Below are positions 8,296-18,794 of a stretch of 64,000 nt of DNA, one piece after another. The stretch covers positions 1 through 64,000 of the forward strand of contig JACQAG010000094.1 of the NCBI GenBank assembly GCA_016195085.1, in the 5' to 3' direction. Origin of the DNA: Pseudomonadota bacterium (GTDB taxonomy: Bacteria > Pseudomonadota > Alphaproteobacteria > SHVZ01). The position numbers and the translations under genes are program-made. Each line of letters opens with the position of its first letter. Position 1 is the first letter of the stretch. The notes under the pieces are model-generated. The model saw only the letters and a list, made by a program, of their open reading frames with translations, searched no databases and had not been told where the DNA came from.

Positions 8296-9102
8296 TTAAG
8301 GTCCGACCCGCGCGAGATCGTAGGCGGCGATGACGAGGCGCTCCTCGGCGTGGCTGGAGTCGAGCTCGCCCCTGGGCGCGATCTGCCAGGTCCAGGAGCG
8401 GGCTGCCTTGGGTGGCGCAACTTCCGCCAGAGTGGAGTGGCGCTCGATGACGGCGCCGTCCGGGGCCACGAGCCGCCTCTCGACGTCGCTGACGAGTAAG
8501 GTCGCCGCCGAACAGCGCGCCAGCATGTCCAGGTGGTGCGCGATGAGGCTCTGGGCGAAGGCGGCGATCGCGCTCTGGGCGACCGCACCCCATTTCCGAT
8601 CGAGATACGCGACCGGCAGCACCGGCAATTGCGACAAGAGATTGAGCGAGACCACCAGATCTACGGCGGGATCCTCGAGCAGGGGCGGAGCCCCGGGCTG
8701 GGGTGCGGCGAAGGTGCGGCTGGGATCGAGGCGGTGGAGGCTGGCCAGCGTGCCGGTCACGTCGGCTGCGAGCAGCTCCACATTGGCGTAGGCCCGCGCC
8801 CGCCGCCGGCTCCGGGGCGGATGCAGCGCATCGACCAGGACCACGCGCTCGAACGCCCGGGCGAGCGCCGGCAAGGGCACATCGAGCAGCAGCCCGGAGC
8901 CGAGGATGACCGCGGTGCGGTGGCGCCTGGCGCGTCCGATCGCCTCGCCGACCGCCTTCTGGCTCTGGATGAGATGCGGCTCCCAGGCGGCGTGGCAACG
9001 GCGCCAGCGCGCCTCGATGGCGATGCTCTCGCGCAAATAGCCCAGAGCGCGCAGCTCGGGCGCGGCACGGCGCGTCAGATACTTGATCCACTGCACCAGC
9101 AT
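8296..9102 (-). CDS. Protein of unknown function, methyltransferase-like central region
   Basis: About 268 residues. The segment RRHRTAVILGSGLLLDVPL followed by RVVLVDALHP resembles the motif I and acidic motif II of SAM-dependent methyltransferases, and DLVVSLNLLSQLP looks like motif IV. I infer a Rossmann-like fold but cannot name a substrate. No signal peptide. The ATG at 9102 is taken; an ATG at 9138 adds 12 basic residues and is also possible. It is divergent from the RraA-like gene with under 80 bases between. Confidence 0.6.
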   Translation of the reverse strand: MLVQWIKYLTRRAAPELRALGYLRESIAIEARWRRCHAAWEPHLIQSQKAVGEAIGRARRHRTAVILGSGLLLDVPLPALARAFERVVLVDALHPPRSRRRARAYANVELLAADVTGTLASLHRLDPSRTFAAPQPGAPPLLEDPAVDLVVSLNLLSQLPVLPVAYLDRKWGAVAQSAIAAFAQSLIAHHLDMLARCSAATLLVSDVERRLVAPDGAVIERHSTLAEVAPPKAARSWTWQIAPRGELDSSHAEERLVIAAYDLARVGP

Positions 9103-9176
9103 GCGTGGGCGCCTACTGGATCGTCGTACCCGGTGCATGCTACAGGCACATCCTCCACAGGAGGAATGCCCCAGAA

Positions 9177-9884
9177 ATGCCCGAGACGCTGTCCAAGGCG
9201 GAGCTGGCCCAGCTCGCCAAATTCGATACCCCGACCATCTGCAACGCGCTCGAGATCGTGTCCCCGGAGCGCCGCGCCCATGGCTTCAATCGCCGGCCGC
9301 TGGTTTGCCCGTTTCCCGAGATGAAGCCGATCGTCGGCTATGCCCGCACCGCGACCATCCGCTCGCGCGAGCCGGACTCGCGCACCAAGACCGCGGCCAG
9401 GCAGCTGCGCGTCGCCTATTACGAGCACATCGCGGCCGCCCCCTTGCCCTCGCTCGCGATGATTCAGGACATCGACGGCCCCGATCGCGGCTTCGGCGCG
9501 TTCTGGGGCGAGGTGCAGACGACGATCCACAAGGCGCTGGGCTGCATCGGCACCGTCACCGATGGCTCCGTGCGCGACATCGACATGATGGCGTCGGGGT
9601 TCCAGGTGCTGGCCGGCTCGATCATGCCCTCCCACGCCCATGTGCACCTGGTCGACGTCGCCTGCCAGGTGAGCATCGCCGGCATGATCGTCGACCCCGG
9701 CGATCTGATCCACGCCGACCGCCATGGCGCCGTGGTGATCCCGCATGCGGTGGCGAAGAAGGTGCCGGCCGCCTGCGATCTCCTGACGCGGAAGGAGGCG
9801 GTCATCCTGAAAGCGGCGCGCAAGAAGGGCTTCTCGGTCGAAGAGCTGAAGCAGGCGCTCGCCAAGGCCGACGAGATCCACTAG
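9177..9884 (+). CDS. RraA-family aldolase/demethylmenaquinone methyltransferase-like protein
   Basis: A 235-residue member of the RraA/HMG-aldolase family. TVTDGSVRDIDMM carries the conserved Arg-Asp pair of the active site, and VDPGDLIHADRHGAVVIP is the closing metal/phosphate region. Relatives are class II 4-hydroxy-4-methyl-2-oxoglutarate/oxaloacetate aldolases or inhibitors of RNase E. The catabolic neighbour makes an aldolase role likelier. The ATG at 9177 follows AGGAGG with a rather long 12-base gap. The next gene starts 9 bases after its stop. Confidence 0.8.
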   Translation: MPETLSKAELAQLAKFDTPTICNALEIVSPERRAHGFNRRPLVCPFPEMKPIVGYARTATIRSREPDSRTKTAARQLRVAYYEHIAAAPLPSLAMIQDIDGPDRGFGAFWGEVQTTIHKALGCIGTVTDGSVRDIDMMASGFQVLAGSIMPSHAHVHLVDVACQVSIAGMIVDPGDLIHADRHGAVVIPHAVAKKVPAACDLLTRKEAVILKAARKKGFSVEELKQALAKADEIH

Positions 9885-9893
9885 GAGCGGACG

Positions 9894-10688
9894 ATGGCGG
9901 ATGCGCGTCTCGATCGGGCAGCTAGGCTCATTGCCGATCAGCGGCTGAAACCGCGGCCGACGGTCAGGCTGCCGCCCGAGCTGGCACCCGCCGATCAAGC
10001 CGAGGCTTACGCCATCCAAGCGCGTCTGCGCCGTCTCTTGGGCGAGGCCGGATCGGGCGCGCATGTCGGCTGGAAAATCGGCTCGACCACCGCGGCGATG
10101 CGGAAGCTCCTGGGCGTGCCGGCGCCCGCGGCCGGCGCGATCCTGGCCAAGGGCGTGCTCGAGAACCCGGCCGCGCTCGCCCATAGCGGCTTTCGCCGTG
10201 TCGGCGTCGAATGCGAAGTGGCGATCAGGCTTGCCCGCGACCTTGTTCCGACCAGCCGTCCCATCGACCGAAGCGACGTGGAGACGGCGGTAGACGTGCT
10301 CTACCCCGCGATCGAAATCGTCGACGACCGCTATGGCGACTTCCAGGCCGTGGGCACCAACACCATGATCGCCGACGACTTCTTCCATGCGGCGATCGTG
10401 CTGGGTCCGGCGGTCAGCGCCTGGCGCGGGCTCGAGCTCGCCGCCGCCGCCGGTGTCACCCGGGTGAACGGGCTCGAGGTGCAGCGCGGGCGCGGTGCGG
10501 ATGTGCTGGGCCATCCCTTCAATTCGCTAGCCTGGCTCGCCAATCGCCTGGCCGAGATCGGCGAGCGGCTCACCGCCGGCCAAGTCGTGATGACCGGAAG
10601 CCTGACCTTGCCGCATTGGGCGGCAGCCGGCGACAAGGTGGTCATCGCCATCGACGGTTTGGGGGAAGCCAGTATTGCCTTCATCTGA
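9894..10688 (+). CDS. 2-keto-4-pentenoate hydratase-like protein (MhpD/FAH superfamily)
   Basis: A 264-residue protein of the fumarylacetoacetate-hydrolase superfamily. VECEVAIRLARDL provides the E-x-E metal ligands. YPAIEIVDDRYGD and the GSLTLPHWAAAGDKV end are typical of 2-oxopent-4-enoate hydratases and 4-oxalocrotonate decarboxylases. Such enzymes add water to 2-oxopent-4-enoate to give 4-hydroxy-2-oxovalerate in aromatic meta-cleavage. It is co-transcribed with the RraA-like aldolase, which could cleave the product. No dioxygenase gene is near, so the substrate remains open. Confidence 0.8.
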   Translation: MADARLDRAARLIADQRLKPRPTVRLPPELAPADQAEAYAIQARLRRLLGEAGSGAHVGWKIGSTTAAMRKLLGVPAPAAGAILAKGVLENPAALAHSGFRRVGVECEVAIRLARDLVPTSRPIDRSDVETAVDVLYPAIEIVDDRYGDFQAVGTNTMIADDFFHAAIVLGPAVSAWRGLELAAAAGVTRVNGLEVQRGRGADVLGHPFNSLAWLANRLAEIGERLTAGQVVMTGSLTLPHWAAAGDKVVIAIDGLGEASIAFI

Positions 10689-10812
10689 GTTAAGTATTTT
10701 AGATCAATGTCTTATCTGGAAAGTGCGGCCGCTAGAATAATTTAGTTTCATTCGTAGCAATTTTTATCTATATACCGCGCATTCGGCACCGACGTTTGGC
10801 AGGCGTAGGTTC
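10689..10812 (+). promoter_or_regulatory. AT-rich promoter region
   Basis: A marked AT-rich stretch in an otherwise GC-rich window, between the hydratase stop and the next forward gene. It most likely holds the promoter of the 10813 gene. No clear operator palindrome or consensus -35/-10 pair is distinguishable. Confidence 0.35.
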
Positions 10813-11349
10813 ATGGCGATCATTCCAAAGATTGACTTGGTGAAGCTCACCGACGCGCTCGAAGCGCTGGGAGCCGATCTGCGCACGCTTTTCGAGGCGG
10901 TCGACTGGACCATGAGGCGCCTCGACTCCAGGCAATGGATCACGCTCCGTGCGAGGCTGACCGAGTTCGAATCGCTGTCGGTCATGGTCGAGGCGCGCCG
11001 CGCCACGCTTGACCGCGAGGCAGCCTCGACCCTCAAACCCTGGCTCGACCGGCTCATCTATGACGTCGCCCATCGGGCGCTTGCCGCCGAGGCGCGGCTC
11101 GCCCAGCGCCAGTATGAGCAAGCGGAAATACCGCTGTTCGGCCGCGAGCTATTCAACCAGGCGCTCCGCCGGCTCGACCGGCTGGTGGGTCAGGTCAAGG
11201 CGACCAGCCTGGAGCCGGATCAGGACCAGATGATCTTCGAGCGGGTCGAGCGCGAGCGCAAAGGCCTGCTGGATCTGATCCGCCGCTCGCCCGACATTCC
11301 CGATTTCAGCATGCCTCCGGCGCGAACGGCGCAGCCCCTGGCCGCATAG
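10813..11349 (+). CDS. Conserved-looking hypothetical protein, helical
   Basis: 178 residues, unrecognised. The composition is rich in Arg, Leu, Ala and Glu with long heptad-like stretches, so a mostly alpha-helical cytosolic protein is expected. There is no signal peptide, membrane segment or catalytic motif. The ATG at 10813 follows a GTAGG-like site and an AT-rich promoter region, and codon use matches neighbours, which argues that it is real. Confidence 0.6.
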   Translation: MAIIPKIDLVKLTDALEALGADLRTLFEAVDWTMRRLDSRQWITLRARLTEFESLSVMVEARRATLDREAASTLKPWLDRLIYDVAHRALAAEARLAQRQYEQAEIPLFGRELFNQALRRLDRLVGQVKATSLEPDQDQMIFERVERERKGLLDLIRRSPDIPDFSMPPARTAQPLAA

Positions 11350-11398
11350 CATCGCGTTCCTGCGCCGTGCCGGCCACCGCTGGCATGGGAATCCCGCC

Positions 11399-11953
11399 TC
11401 ACTGAATCTGCTGCAGCACCAGGCGCTGAAACGCCTGCACGAAGGCGTCCACGTCCTCGAAGGCTGCCTCGGCCATGACATCGATCACCACCGAGTCGTG
11501 GCGGTCGGGCCGGCCGAGGAAGTCGCCTGTGGCGCGATCCACCGCACCGAACTCGACACAGCGCTTCTGGCGCTGGCAGGCGATCTTGAGAAAGCGGTCG
11601 ATCACCGGCCCGGCCCCGGGCATGATGAACGGGCTCTTCATGAGCTCGATGCCGTCAGGATTGATCTCTTTCAGGTCGACCCGGGTCTCGGCCCGATCGG
11701 AACGCCGGTCGCCCGCGCGAAAATCCCCGGTCACGGTAATGACGAGCCGCGTACCTGCCTTGTCGAAGGCAAGCGGCATCGGCGTCACCCGGGGCGCCAG
11801 GCGCGTCAGCTCGAGGATGGTGGGATCGAGACCCTGGCCGGATCCGGGCGAAACCAGCGCCTGACCGGCCACGAAGGCGACCCAGAAGAGCGCCCGCCGC
11901 GCCCGCCGAAGCGCGGCGGAGACCGTGCAGATCGTTTCCGAATCACGCGGCAT
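11399..11953 (-). CDS. Exported hypothetical protein
   Basis: About 184 residues from the ATG at 11953. A basic stretch (LRRARRALF) precedes a hydrophobic run of about 15 residues and a small-residue region ending near SGQG, consistent with a Sec signal peptide. The mature part has one Cys pair around IACQRQKRCVEF and no known domain. Probably periplasmic. An upstream frame extension of 13 codons is possible but adds nothing signal-like. Function unknown. Confidence 0.6.
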   Translation of the reverse strand: MPRDSETICTVSAALRRARRALFWVAFVAGQALVSPGSGQGLDPTILELTRLAPRVTPMPLAFDKAGTRLVITVTGDFRAGDRRSDRAETRVDLKEINPDGIELMKSPFIMPGAGPVIDRFLKIACQRQKRCVEFGAVDRATGDFLGRPDRHDSVVIDVMAEAAFEDVDAFVQAFQRLVLQQIQ

Positions 11954-12262
11954 TGCGAGACCATCCAACCGCCGGTCACCGGCCGCACGCATCCTGCCAC
12001 AGCCGGCGTCGGCTGCGCACCGGATCCCGCGTTGGCTACGGCCTCGAGCCTCGTTGCGCCGACACCTCTCCGCGCCGCCGAATCGATCGAAGGGCCGTGC
12101 CGCAGAGGCTTAGCGGCTGCAGGCCGCGGACGCCTCCACGCGTGTGCGCCATCGCTGGCGATTGCCGGTATCGGTCGGCCGGGGCGAGCGCCGCAAAAGC
12201 CGTAGCCAAGGGTAGGGAATGGTGCGAGATTGCCCGATAGGGCGCGTCATCTGGAGTGCCGA

Positions 12263-12592
12263 TTGGATCAGGACAAGGACGCCGAGCCCGCTGCGGCACC
12301 TGCGCCGGCACGGCCTGCTGCTTCTGCCCCGGCGCGGCCGAATGCCGACGAGCATCTGGCAATTCACAATACCTGGGTCGAGCTGCGCGTCGTTCTCGGC
12401 AGCTCGAGCATGCCGATCGGCGAGGTCTTGAAGCTCGGCCGCGGCGCGGTGCTGCCGCTCGATCGCATGGTGGGCGAGCCCTTGGACGTGTTCGTCAAAG
12501 GCGTCTTGATCGCTCGCGGCGAAGTCACCATCGTCGAGGAGAAGCTCGCAGTGACGCTGACCCGCATGGTCATGTCCATGAGCGATCACTGA
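12263..12592 (+). CDS. fliN: FliN-like SpoA-domain protein (flagellar switch)
   Basis: About 109 residues. The N-terminal third is Ala/Pro-rich. The rest is one SpoA domain: VELRVVLGSSSMPIGEVLKL, then LPLDRMVGEPLDVFV, then ARGEVTIVEEKLAVTLTRM, the order seen in FliN. FliN forms the lower C-ring with FliM and FliG and binds FliH. A TTG at 12263 is chosen because GGAG stands 6 bases before it; an in-frame TTG at 12230 is the alternative. No other core flagellar gene adjoins, so it could be a second or isolated fliN. Confidence 0.75.
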   Translation: MDQDKDAEPAAAPAPARPAASAPARPNADEHLAIHNTWVELRVVLGSSSMPIGEVLKLGRGAVLPLDRMVGEPLDVFVKGVLIARGEVTIVEEKLAVTLTRMVMSMSDH

Positions 12593-12672
12593 CGGCTTTG
12601 CGGCGTCGACGGCCCTGAGAAAGTCCGATCAGACCACACCCGCGTGACCGAACGGGGCGGTGAGGGCACGTG

Positions 12673-13317
12673 CTAACCCGGACGTCGGGCGAACGCGAGG
12701 GAGAGGCCGAGGCCGCAGAGGATCGCAGCCGCGCCCCGCCGCAAGCGGCGGACGAGGCCCGGCCGGCACGCGAGCCGATCGCGGAACGACGCGGCGGCGA
12801 GGACGACGACGACGTCGACGCCGGTGTTCAAGACGACTGAGGTGAGCCCGTAGAGGACGAAGCGGAGCGCCACACCGTCATCGCCCAAACCGACGAACTG
12901 CGGAATGAAGGCGAGAAAGAACGCCGCCGTCTTCGGGTTGAGGGCCTCGACCACGATCCCCTCCTTGAAGGCGCGGGTAAAACCGGTGGCGCTGAGCGCG
13001 AAGGCAAGGGGTGCCGCCCCGGCCTCGCGCCAGGTTTTGATGCCGAGATAGACAAGATAGAGGGCGCCCAGGAATTTGAAGAGGGCGAAGGCCTCGGCGC
13101 TTGCCATGAGCAAGACCGCGACGCCGCAGGCACCGGCAAGCACATGGAAGAGGCCACCGAGGGCGGTGCCGAGGCTGGAGGCGAGGCCCTCCCGGCGCCC
13201 CCCGGCCATGCTGCGCGCGGCCACGTAAAAGATGCCGGGACCGGGTGTGAGCGCGATGACCAGCGCTGCCGCCAGAAACAGCCCGACGCCCATCCCGTCA
13301 GGCATCGCCCCCATCAT
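12673..13317 (-). CDS. LysE-family amino-acid exporter
   Basis: 214 residues with about six hydrophobic segments. LVIALTPGPGIFYVAARSMAGGRREGLAS near the N-terminus is the LysE/RhtB signature, and EALNPKTAAFFLAFIPQF is the second conserved block. Inner-membrane efflux of amino acids or similar compounds. Its ATG overlaps the stop of the upstream acylase gene (ATGA), so the two are translationally coupled. The transporter may export a product of that hydrolase. Confidence 0.85.
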   Translation of the reverse strand: MMGAMPDGMGVGLFLAAALVIALTPGPGIFYVAARSMAGGRREGLASSLGTALGGLFHVLAGACGVAVLLMASAEAFALFKFLGALYLVYLGIKTWREAGAAPLAFALSATGFTRAFKEGIVVEALNPKTAAFFLAFIPQFVGLGDDGVALRFVLYGLTSVVLNTGVDVVVVLAAASFRDRLACRPGLVRRLRRGAAAILCGLGLSLAFARRPG

Positions 13318-15737
13318 TCATCGCCACCCGCGGCCAGCGCGCTGCCGATCCGCTCAGGCTCGAGGATGAGCCGGTCGATTCCGCCTTGGCTCGCATCCGG
13401 CCCCTCGAAACCGACGCGGTGGTAGACCCGGTTCACCCACGCAGCCGACTGATCGCAATAGTGCGGGCTGCCCTGGTTGCCCGATTGACCCTGGGGCAGC
13501 ACGTTCCAGAAGGCGGGCGGCGCGCTCGACATGTCGGCGATGAACCGGCAGGTGGCACCGCCGTCGGATTCGTAGTTGTCGTCGAAATGCGAGTTGCAAA
13601 CCGTGATCGCCGAACCGCCGGTCGGCGGGCCGAGCCGGTCCAGGAGCAGGCCCAGCTCGCCGTGGCCGGCAAGGTAGTGCTTGAGGCGCAGCACATGCAG
13701 GCGGCTGTAGCGCCATTCCGCCATGTCCGGCCCAAGACGCCGGCCGAGATCGTCGATGACGGTCCGCATCGTCTCGGCCAGCGCCGCATCGCGGCCGCCC
13801 GGGCCGAACCAGCCCCACTGGTCTTCGTGCAGGAGCTGCATGCCAAGCCCGAAGATGGCGCCGGCCATGGTCGGCGCGAGGTCGGCGGGAAAGCGCTCCC
13901 GCGCCACGCGCAGGTTCCAGTGCCGCGTGAACACCTCGAAGAGGAGGGCGGGAACGGAATCGACGCTGATTCGGTGGTTCCAACCGACGAAATGGCGGGC
14001 CGCCTCGCCGATCAGCGGATCGGAATGGCGTCCGAGAAGGCTGGCCAGCATCGGCGCCGCGCGACGGGCGCGAAGCGACAGCGTATCGTGCTGCATGTCC
14101 TTGAAGGCTTCGATGTCGAAGCTGGGCCGGCCTTCCAGCATCTCGCGGCAGCGCCGCGCCCGTTCGTCGCTGGCCCAGGTGCCGGACAAGGGATAGGGGA
14201 AATCGGGCGGTGCGGTCGGATTGTTCGCCGTCGCGATCCAGCCTCGCGGCGGGTTCTTGAGCTGCGGCATGCCCTCCCACGGGGTCGTCCCGATCCATTG
14301 CTGACCGGGATCCCAGCCGGCGCGATAGCCGCGCTCGGCGGTGCGGCGCAAGGGAATGTTGCCGGTGCAGTGATAGCCGATATTGCCCTCGACATCGGCG
14401 ATGACGAGGCAGTTGGAAGGGCACACCCAAGGCTTGAGGGACGCGCGGAACGCGTCGACCGAGTCCGCCCGGTTCATGTCGAGGACCGGCGGTATCCAGG
14501 ATGCCAGGCAATCGCCGAGCCATTTCAGGCTGATCGGTCCGGTCTTGGCGCCGATGCCGAGAAGCTCGTCGACGATCGGCCCGTTGCGGGAATAGAGCAC
14601 GGTCTTAACCACTGGAGCGGCACCACGCACCTGGATGGTCTCGGTGACCTTGCGCGCCTTCTCCCACATGCCGTCGAAGAGGAAGCAGCCGGGGTGGCTC
14701 GGGTCGGTGCGCTCCTGGTAGAGGTCGCGCTGGGAGCTGCCGGCATTGTTGGTAAGCCCCCAGGCGACCCTCGCATTGCGGCCGATGAGGAATCCCGGAA
14801 AGCCGACGAAGTGCACGCCGCCGACATCGAAGCTACCGCCCTTCAAGTGCACCTCGTACCAATGCGAGGTGGTGCGAAAGGCGATGTGCGGATCGCTCGC
14901 AAGCAGCGGCTTGCCCGCCTCAGCGAGGCTACCGTCGACGACCCAGTTGTTGCTGCCGACGCCAGAGTCGGGGTCGCCTGCCGTATGGGAGACCGGCCTA
15001 ACCGGCGCCGGGGCGGCCGGATAGGCGCCGCGCGGCACGATGGTCTCATCGCCCATCTCGCCAAAGAGATAGGCATCGACCAGCGTCGCATCCTTGAGGT
15101 GGCGCTTTGCCATCTCCGGCAGCACGATGACGGGAAAGCGGACGGTCAGATAGTAGGAGAACTCCAGGGCGACGGCGACGCTGTCCTCGACCGTCCAGGG
15201 CCGTGGCTTGTAGTCGAGCAGCGCGAACTCGATCGGCAAGGCCGCCTGCGCGGCCTCCAAATGCGCATTGATGCCCCAGGCATAGGCTTCGACCAGATGG
15301 CGGCTCTCCGCGGGCAGCGCCTTCGCCTGCGCCGCGGCGATGCGGTTGAGGCCGACCACGCGCGCCACGGTGTCGTCGGCAAGGCCGCTCGGGCCCAGGA
15401 TCTCGGAGACCTGGCCCAAGGCCCGGCGGCGATACCAATCCAGCTGGAACAGCCGATCCTGGGCGACGGCGTAGCCGAGCGCGAAAAATAGATCCGCATC
15501 GCTATTGGCGGTGATATGCGCAACCCCCCAGCGGTCACGGGTGATCTCCGCCCGTCCGCCGATCGGGCTGGGGCGGGCTCCGGAAAGAAGCGGCAGTCGG
15601 CGGCGCAGCTCCTCCTGCCAGCGCGCATCGAAACGCGCCCGGGTCATTCCGGCGCCGGCGCAGACGTCCGCCACGGCGCGGCCCTGGCCAAGTTGCCGCA
15701 GGATCTCGGCTGCAAGTCCCGTCATGGCGCGTTCCAT
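13314..15737 (-). CDS. Penicillin-acylase-family N-terminal-nucleophile hydrolase
   Basis: About 807 residues. The family order is an alpha-chain part with RDRWGVAHITANS near 70, LGYAVAQDRLFQLD near 90-100, then the processing site G-SNNWVV with the nucleophile Ser near residue 262, which becomes the beta-chain N-terminus after self-cleavage. The enzymes hydrolyse amide bonds (acyl-amino acids, beta-lactam side chains, acyl-homoserine lactones). Unusually, no signal peptide is seen; instead about 55 extra N-terminal residues (ILRQLGQGRAVADVCAGAG...) look helical and helix-turn-helix-like. Starts at 15737 or 15725 are both possible. Coupled to the LysE exporter downstream. Confidence 0.82.
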   Translation of the reverse strand: MERAMTGLAAEILRQLGQGRAVADVCAGAGMTRARFDARWQEELRRRLPLLSGARPSPIGGRAEITRDRWGVAHITANSDADLFFALGYAVAQDRLFQLDWYRRRALGQVSEILGPSGLADDTVARVVGLNRIAAAQAKALPAESRHLVEAYAWGINAHLEAAQAALPIEFALLDYKPRPWTVEDSVAVALEFSYYLTVRFPVIVLPEMAKRHLKDATLVDAYLFGEMGDETIVPRGAYPAAPAPVRPVSHTAGDPDSGVGSNNWVVDGSLAEAGKPLLASDPHIAFRTTSHWYEVHLKGGSFDVGGVHFVGFPGFLIGRNARVAWGLTNNAGSSQRDLYQERTDPSHPGCFLFDGMWEKARKVTETIQVRGAAPVVKTVLYSRNGPIVDELLGIGAKTGPISLKWLGDCLASWIPPVLDMNRADSVDAFRASLKPWVCPSNCLVIADVEGNIGYHCTGNIPLRRTAERGYRAGWDPGQQWIGTTPWEGMPQLKNPPRGWIATANNPTAPPDFPYPLSGTWASDERARRCREMLEGRPSFDIEAFKDMQHDTLSLRARRAAPMLASLLGRHSDPLIGEAARHFVGWNHRISVDSVPALLFEVFTRHWNLRVARERFPADLAPTMAGAIFGLGMQLLHEDQWGWFGPGGRDAALAETMRTVIDDLGRRLGPDMAEWRYSRLHVLRLKHYLAGHGELGLLLDRLGPPTGGSAITVCNSHFDDNYESDGGATCRFIADMSSAPPAFWNVLPQGQSGNQGSPHYCDQSAAWVNRVYHRVGFEGPDASQGGIDRLILEPERIGSALAAGGDE

Positions 15738-16045
15738 TCCCAATGGTCGTTTGGGGAAGGTTAGGCGAGCCAGGCGCCGCTGTCATGCTTGATGCTAGAG
15801 CGGAATCGGCCGCCGGCGAGCATTCGCCTTCGCACCCGGCCCGATCAGCCGGGCGCACTCCCTCATACTTTCGGTTGAGAGCATTTCAAGAGAATGCGAG
15901 CTACCGTTCATCCAGCGCCCGGCTTCCACCCCCGGTCGACGGGTGCGGGCGCGCAGCGTGGCTGCGGGCCGCTCCGACACCGCGTCCCGTCCGACCGCTC
16001 GCTCGTCGAGCGGATACCGCGGCAGGCACCGTGGGAGGCTAGGTC
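15738..16045. other. Divergent intergenic region, nothing recognised
   Basis: About 300 bases between the acylase gene (reverse) and the FliL-like gene (forward) must hold both promoters. I see no convincing -35/-10 pair, RNA gene, repeat or coding sequence. Only a short GCATT...AATGC inverted repeat stands out, near 15887-15903. Confidence 0.3.
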
Positions 16046-16846
16046 ATGTATTTTCTAGAGCCGATCTTGGACTGGGCCGCGCGGTCGTCGAACCGGATCG
16101 CGCATACGATCGAGCGGCAGCTGGCGGCCATCGGCGCATCGTCGGTCACCATCTTCGGCACGGCATGCTTCCTCGTGATCGTCGTCGTCACCCTCATCAC
16201 CGGCTTCAGGACGCAATTGCCCGACTGGCTCCTTGAGAACGCCACCTGGCTGATGCTTTCCGGAAGACAAAAGGCCGAGCTGACGCTCGACTACCTGTTG
16301 CGCTGGGGCCTCGACGACGTCGTGTGGCACCTGCTCGTCGGCGCCGTCCTCTTGGGCGGCGGTCTCTACTCGGCTCTGCTGCTGATGGGGCAGTTCAAGC
16401 AATGGGTCAAGGTCCGCGACTGGCAGCGCCAGCTTGCCGCGGGCCGGGCCGTTCCCGTCCCGCGCATCCCGCTCAAGCGATCGCTGAAGATAACGATCCC
16501 GGCGCCGGGAGGGCACATGCATCGCTATGAGATGTTCGTCGATCTGGTGCTGGTCAATTACTCGGACGTACAGCCGGTGATCGCCGGCTTCTCGACCCTG
16601 CTCCCCGATCTCGCCAACGTCGCCAAGGCGGTCATCCAAGGCTCCTTCACCCAGGTGAGCGGCGAAGACATGGCGCGCGCGCTGAGCCACGCCGCCCGCA
16701 GGGTGAGCGACAAGCGCGTCGCCCGCGTCGAGCTGCGCGCGACCGCCTATTCCCTCGTCGACGAGGCCGGCAAGGTCTTGTACACGCAGGCGCCGCAAGA
16801 CGGCGCCCAGCCCGCCCAGACGCCTCAGGCGGCCGAGGCCGCCTGA
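16046..16846 (+). CDS. FliL-like two-segment membrane protein, copy A
   Basis: 266 residues. Two hydrophobic segments (about 34-53 and 95-115) flank a short loop containing LPDWLLENATWLML. The soluble C-terminal part (about 150-240) has HRYEMFVDLVLVNYSDVQPVIAGFSTLLPDLANVAK, a pattern weakly like the FliL periplasmic domain. A paralogue lies at 36324-37586 with the same loop (LPDWLTEEIRIWLF), spacing and domain order. GGAGG precedes the ATG at 16046. Inner membrane; function unproven, and FliL likeness is inference from pattern only. Confidence 0.7.
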   Translation: MYFLEPILDWAARSSNRIAHTIERQLAAIGASSVTIFGTACFLVIVVVTLITGFRTQLPDWLLENATWLMLSGRQKAELTLDYLLRWGLDDVVWHLLVGAVLLGGGLYSALLLMGQFKQWVKVRDWQRQLAAGRAVPVPRIPLKRSLKITIPAPGGHMHRYEMFVDLVLVNYSDVQPVIAGFSTLLPDLANVAKAVIQGSFTQVSGEDMARALSHAARRVSDKRVARVELRATAYSLVDEAGKVLYTQAPQDGAQPAQTPQAAEAA

Positions 16847-16886
16847 GGCCGACGCGACGCCAGCGGACGGCCGCCTCGAAGACGGC

Positions 16887-18711
<1,825 letters not shown>

Positions 18712-18794
18712 TCAAGCGGCCGCGCGGACGTGCCAGGCATGGAGGGCTCGACTCGTTCGGATCGCGAGCGCGGCGCCGCCGAGGTTATCTTCCT

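Noticed and set aside
13386-15491. 701-codon forward frame opposite the penicillin-acylase gene
   Set aside because: Shadow; the reverse strand shows the Ntn-hydrolase motifs in order.
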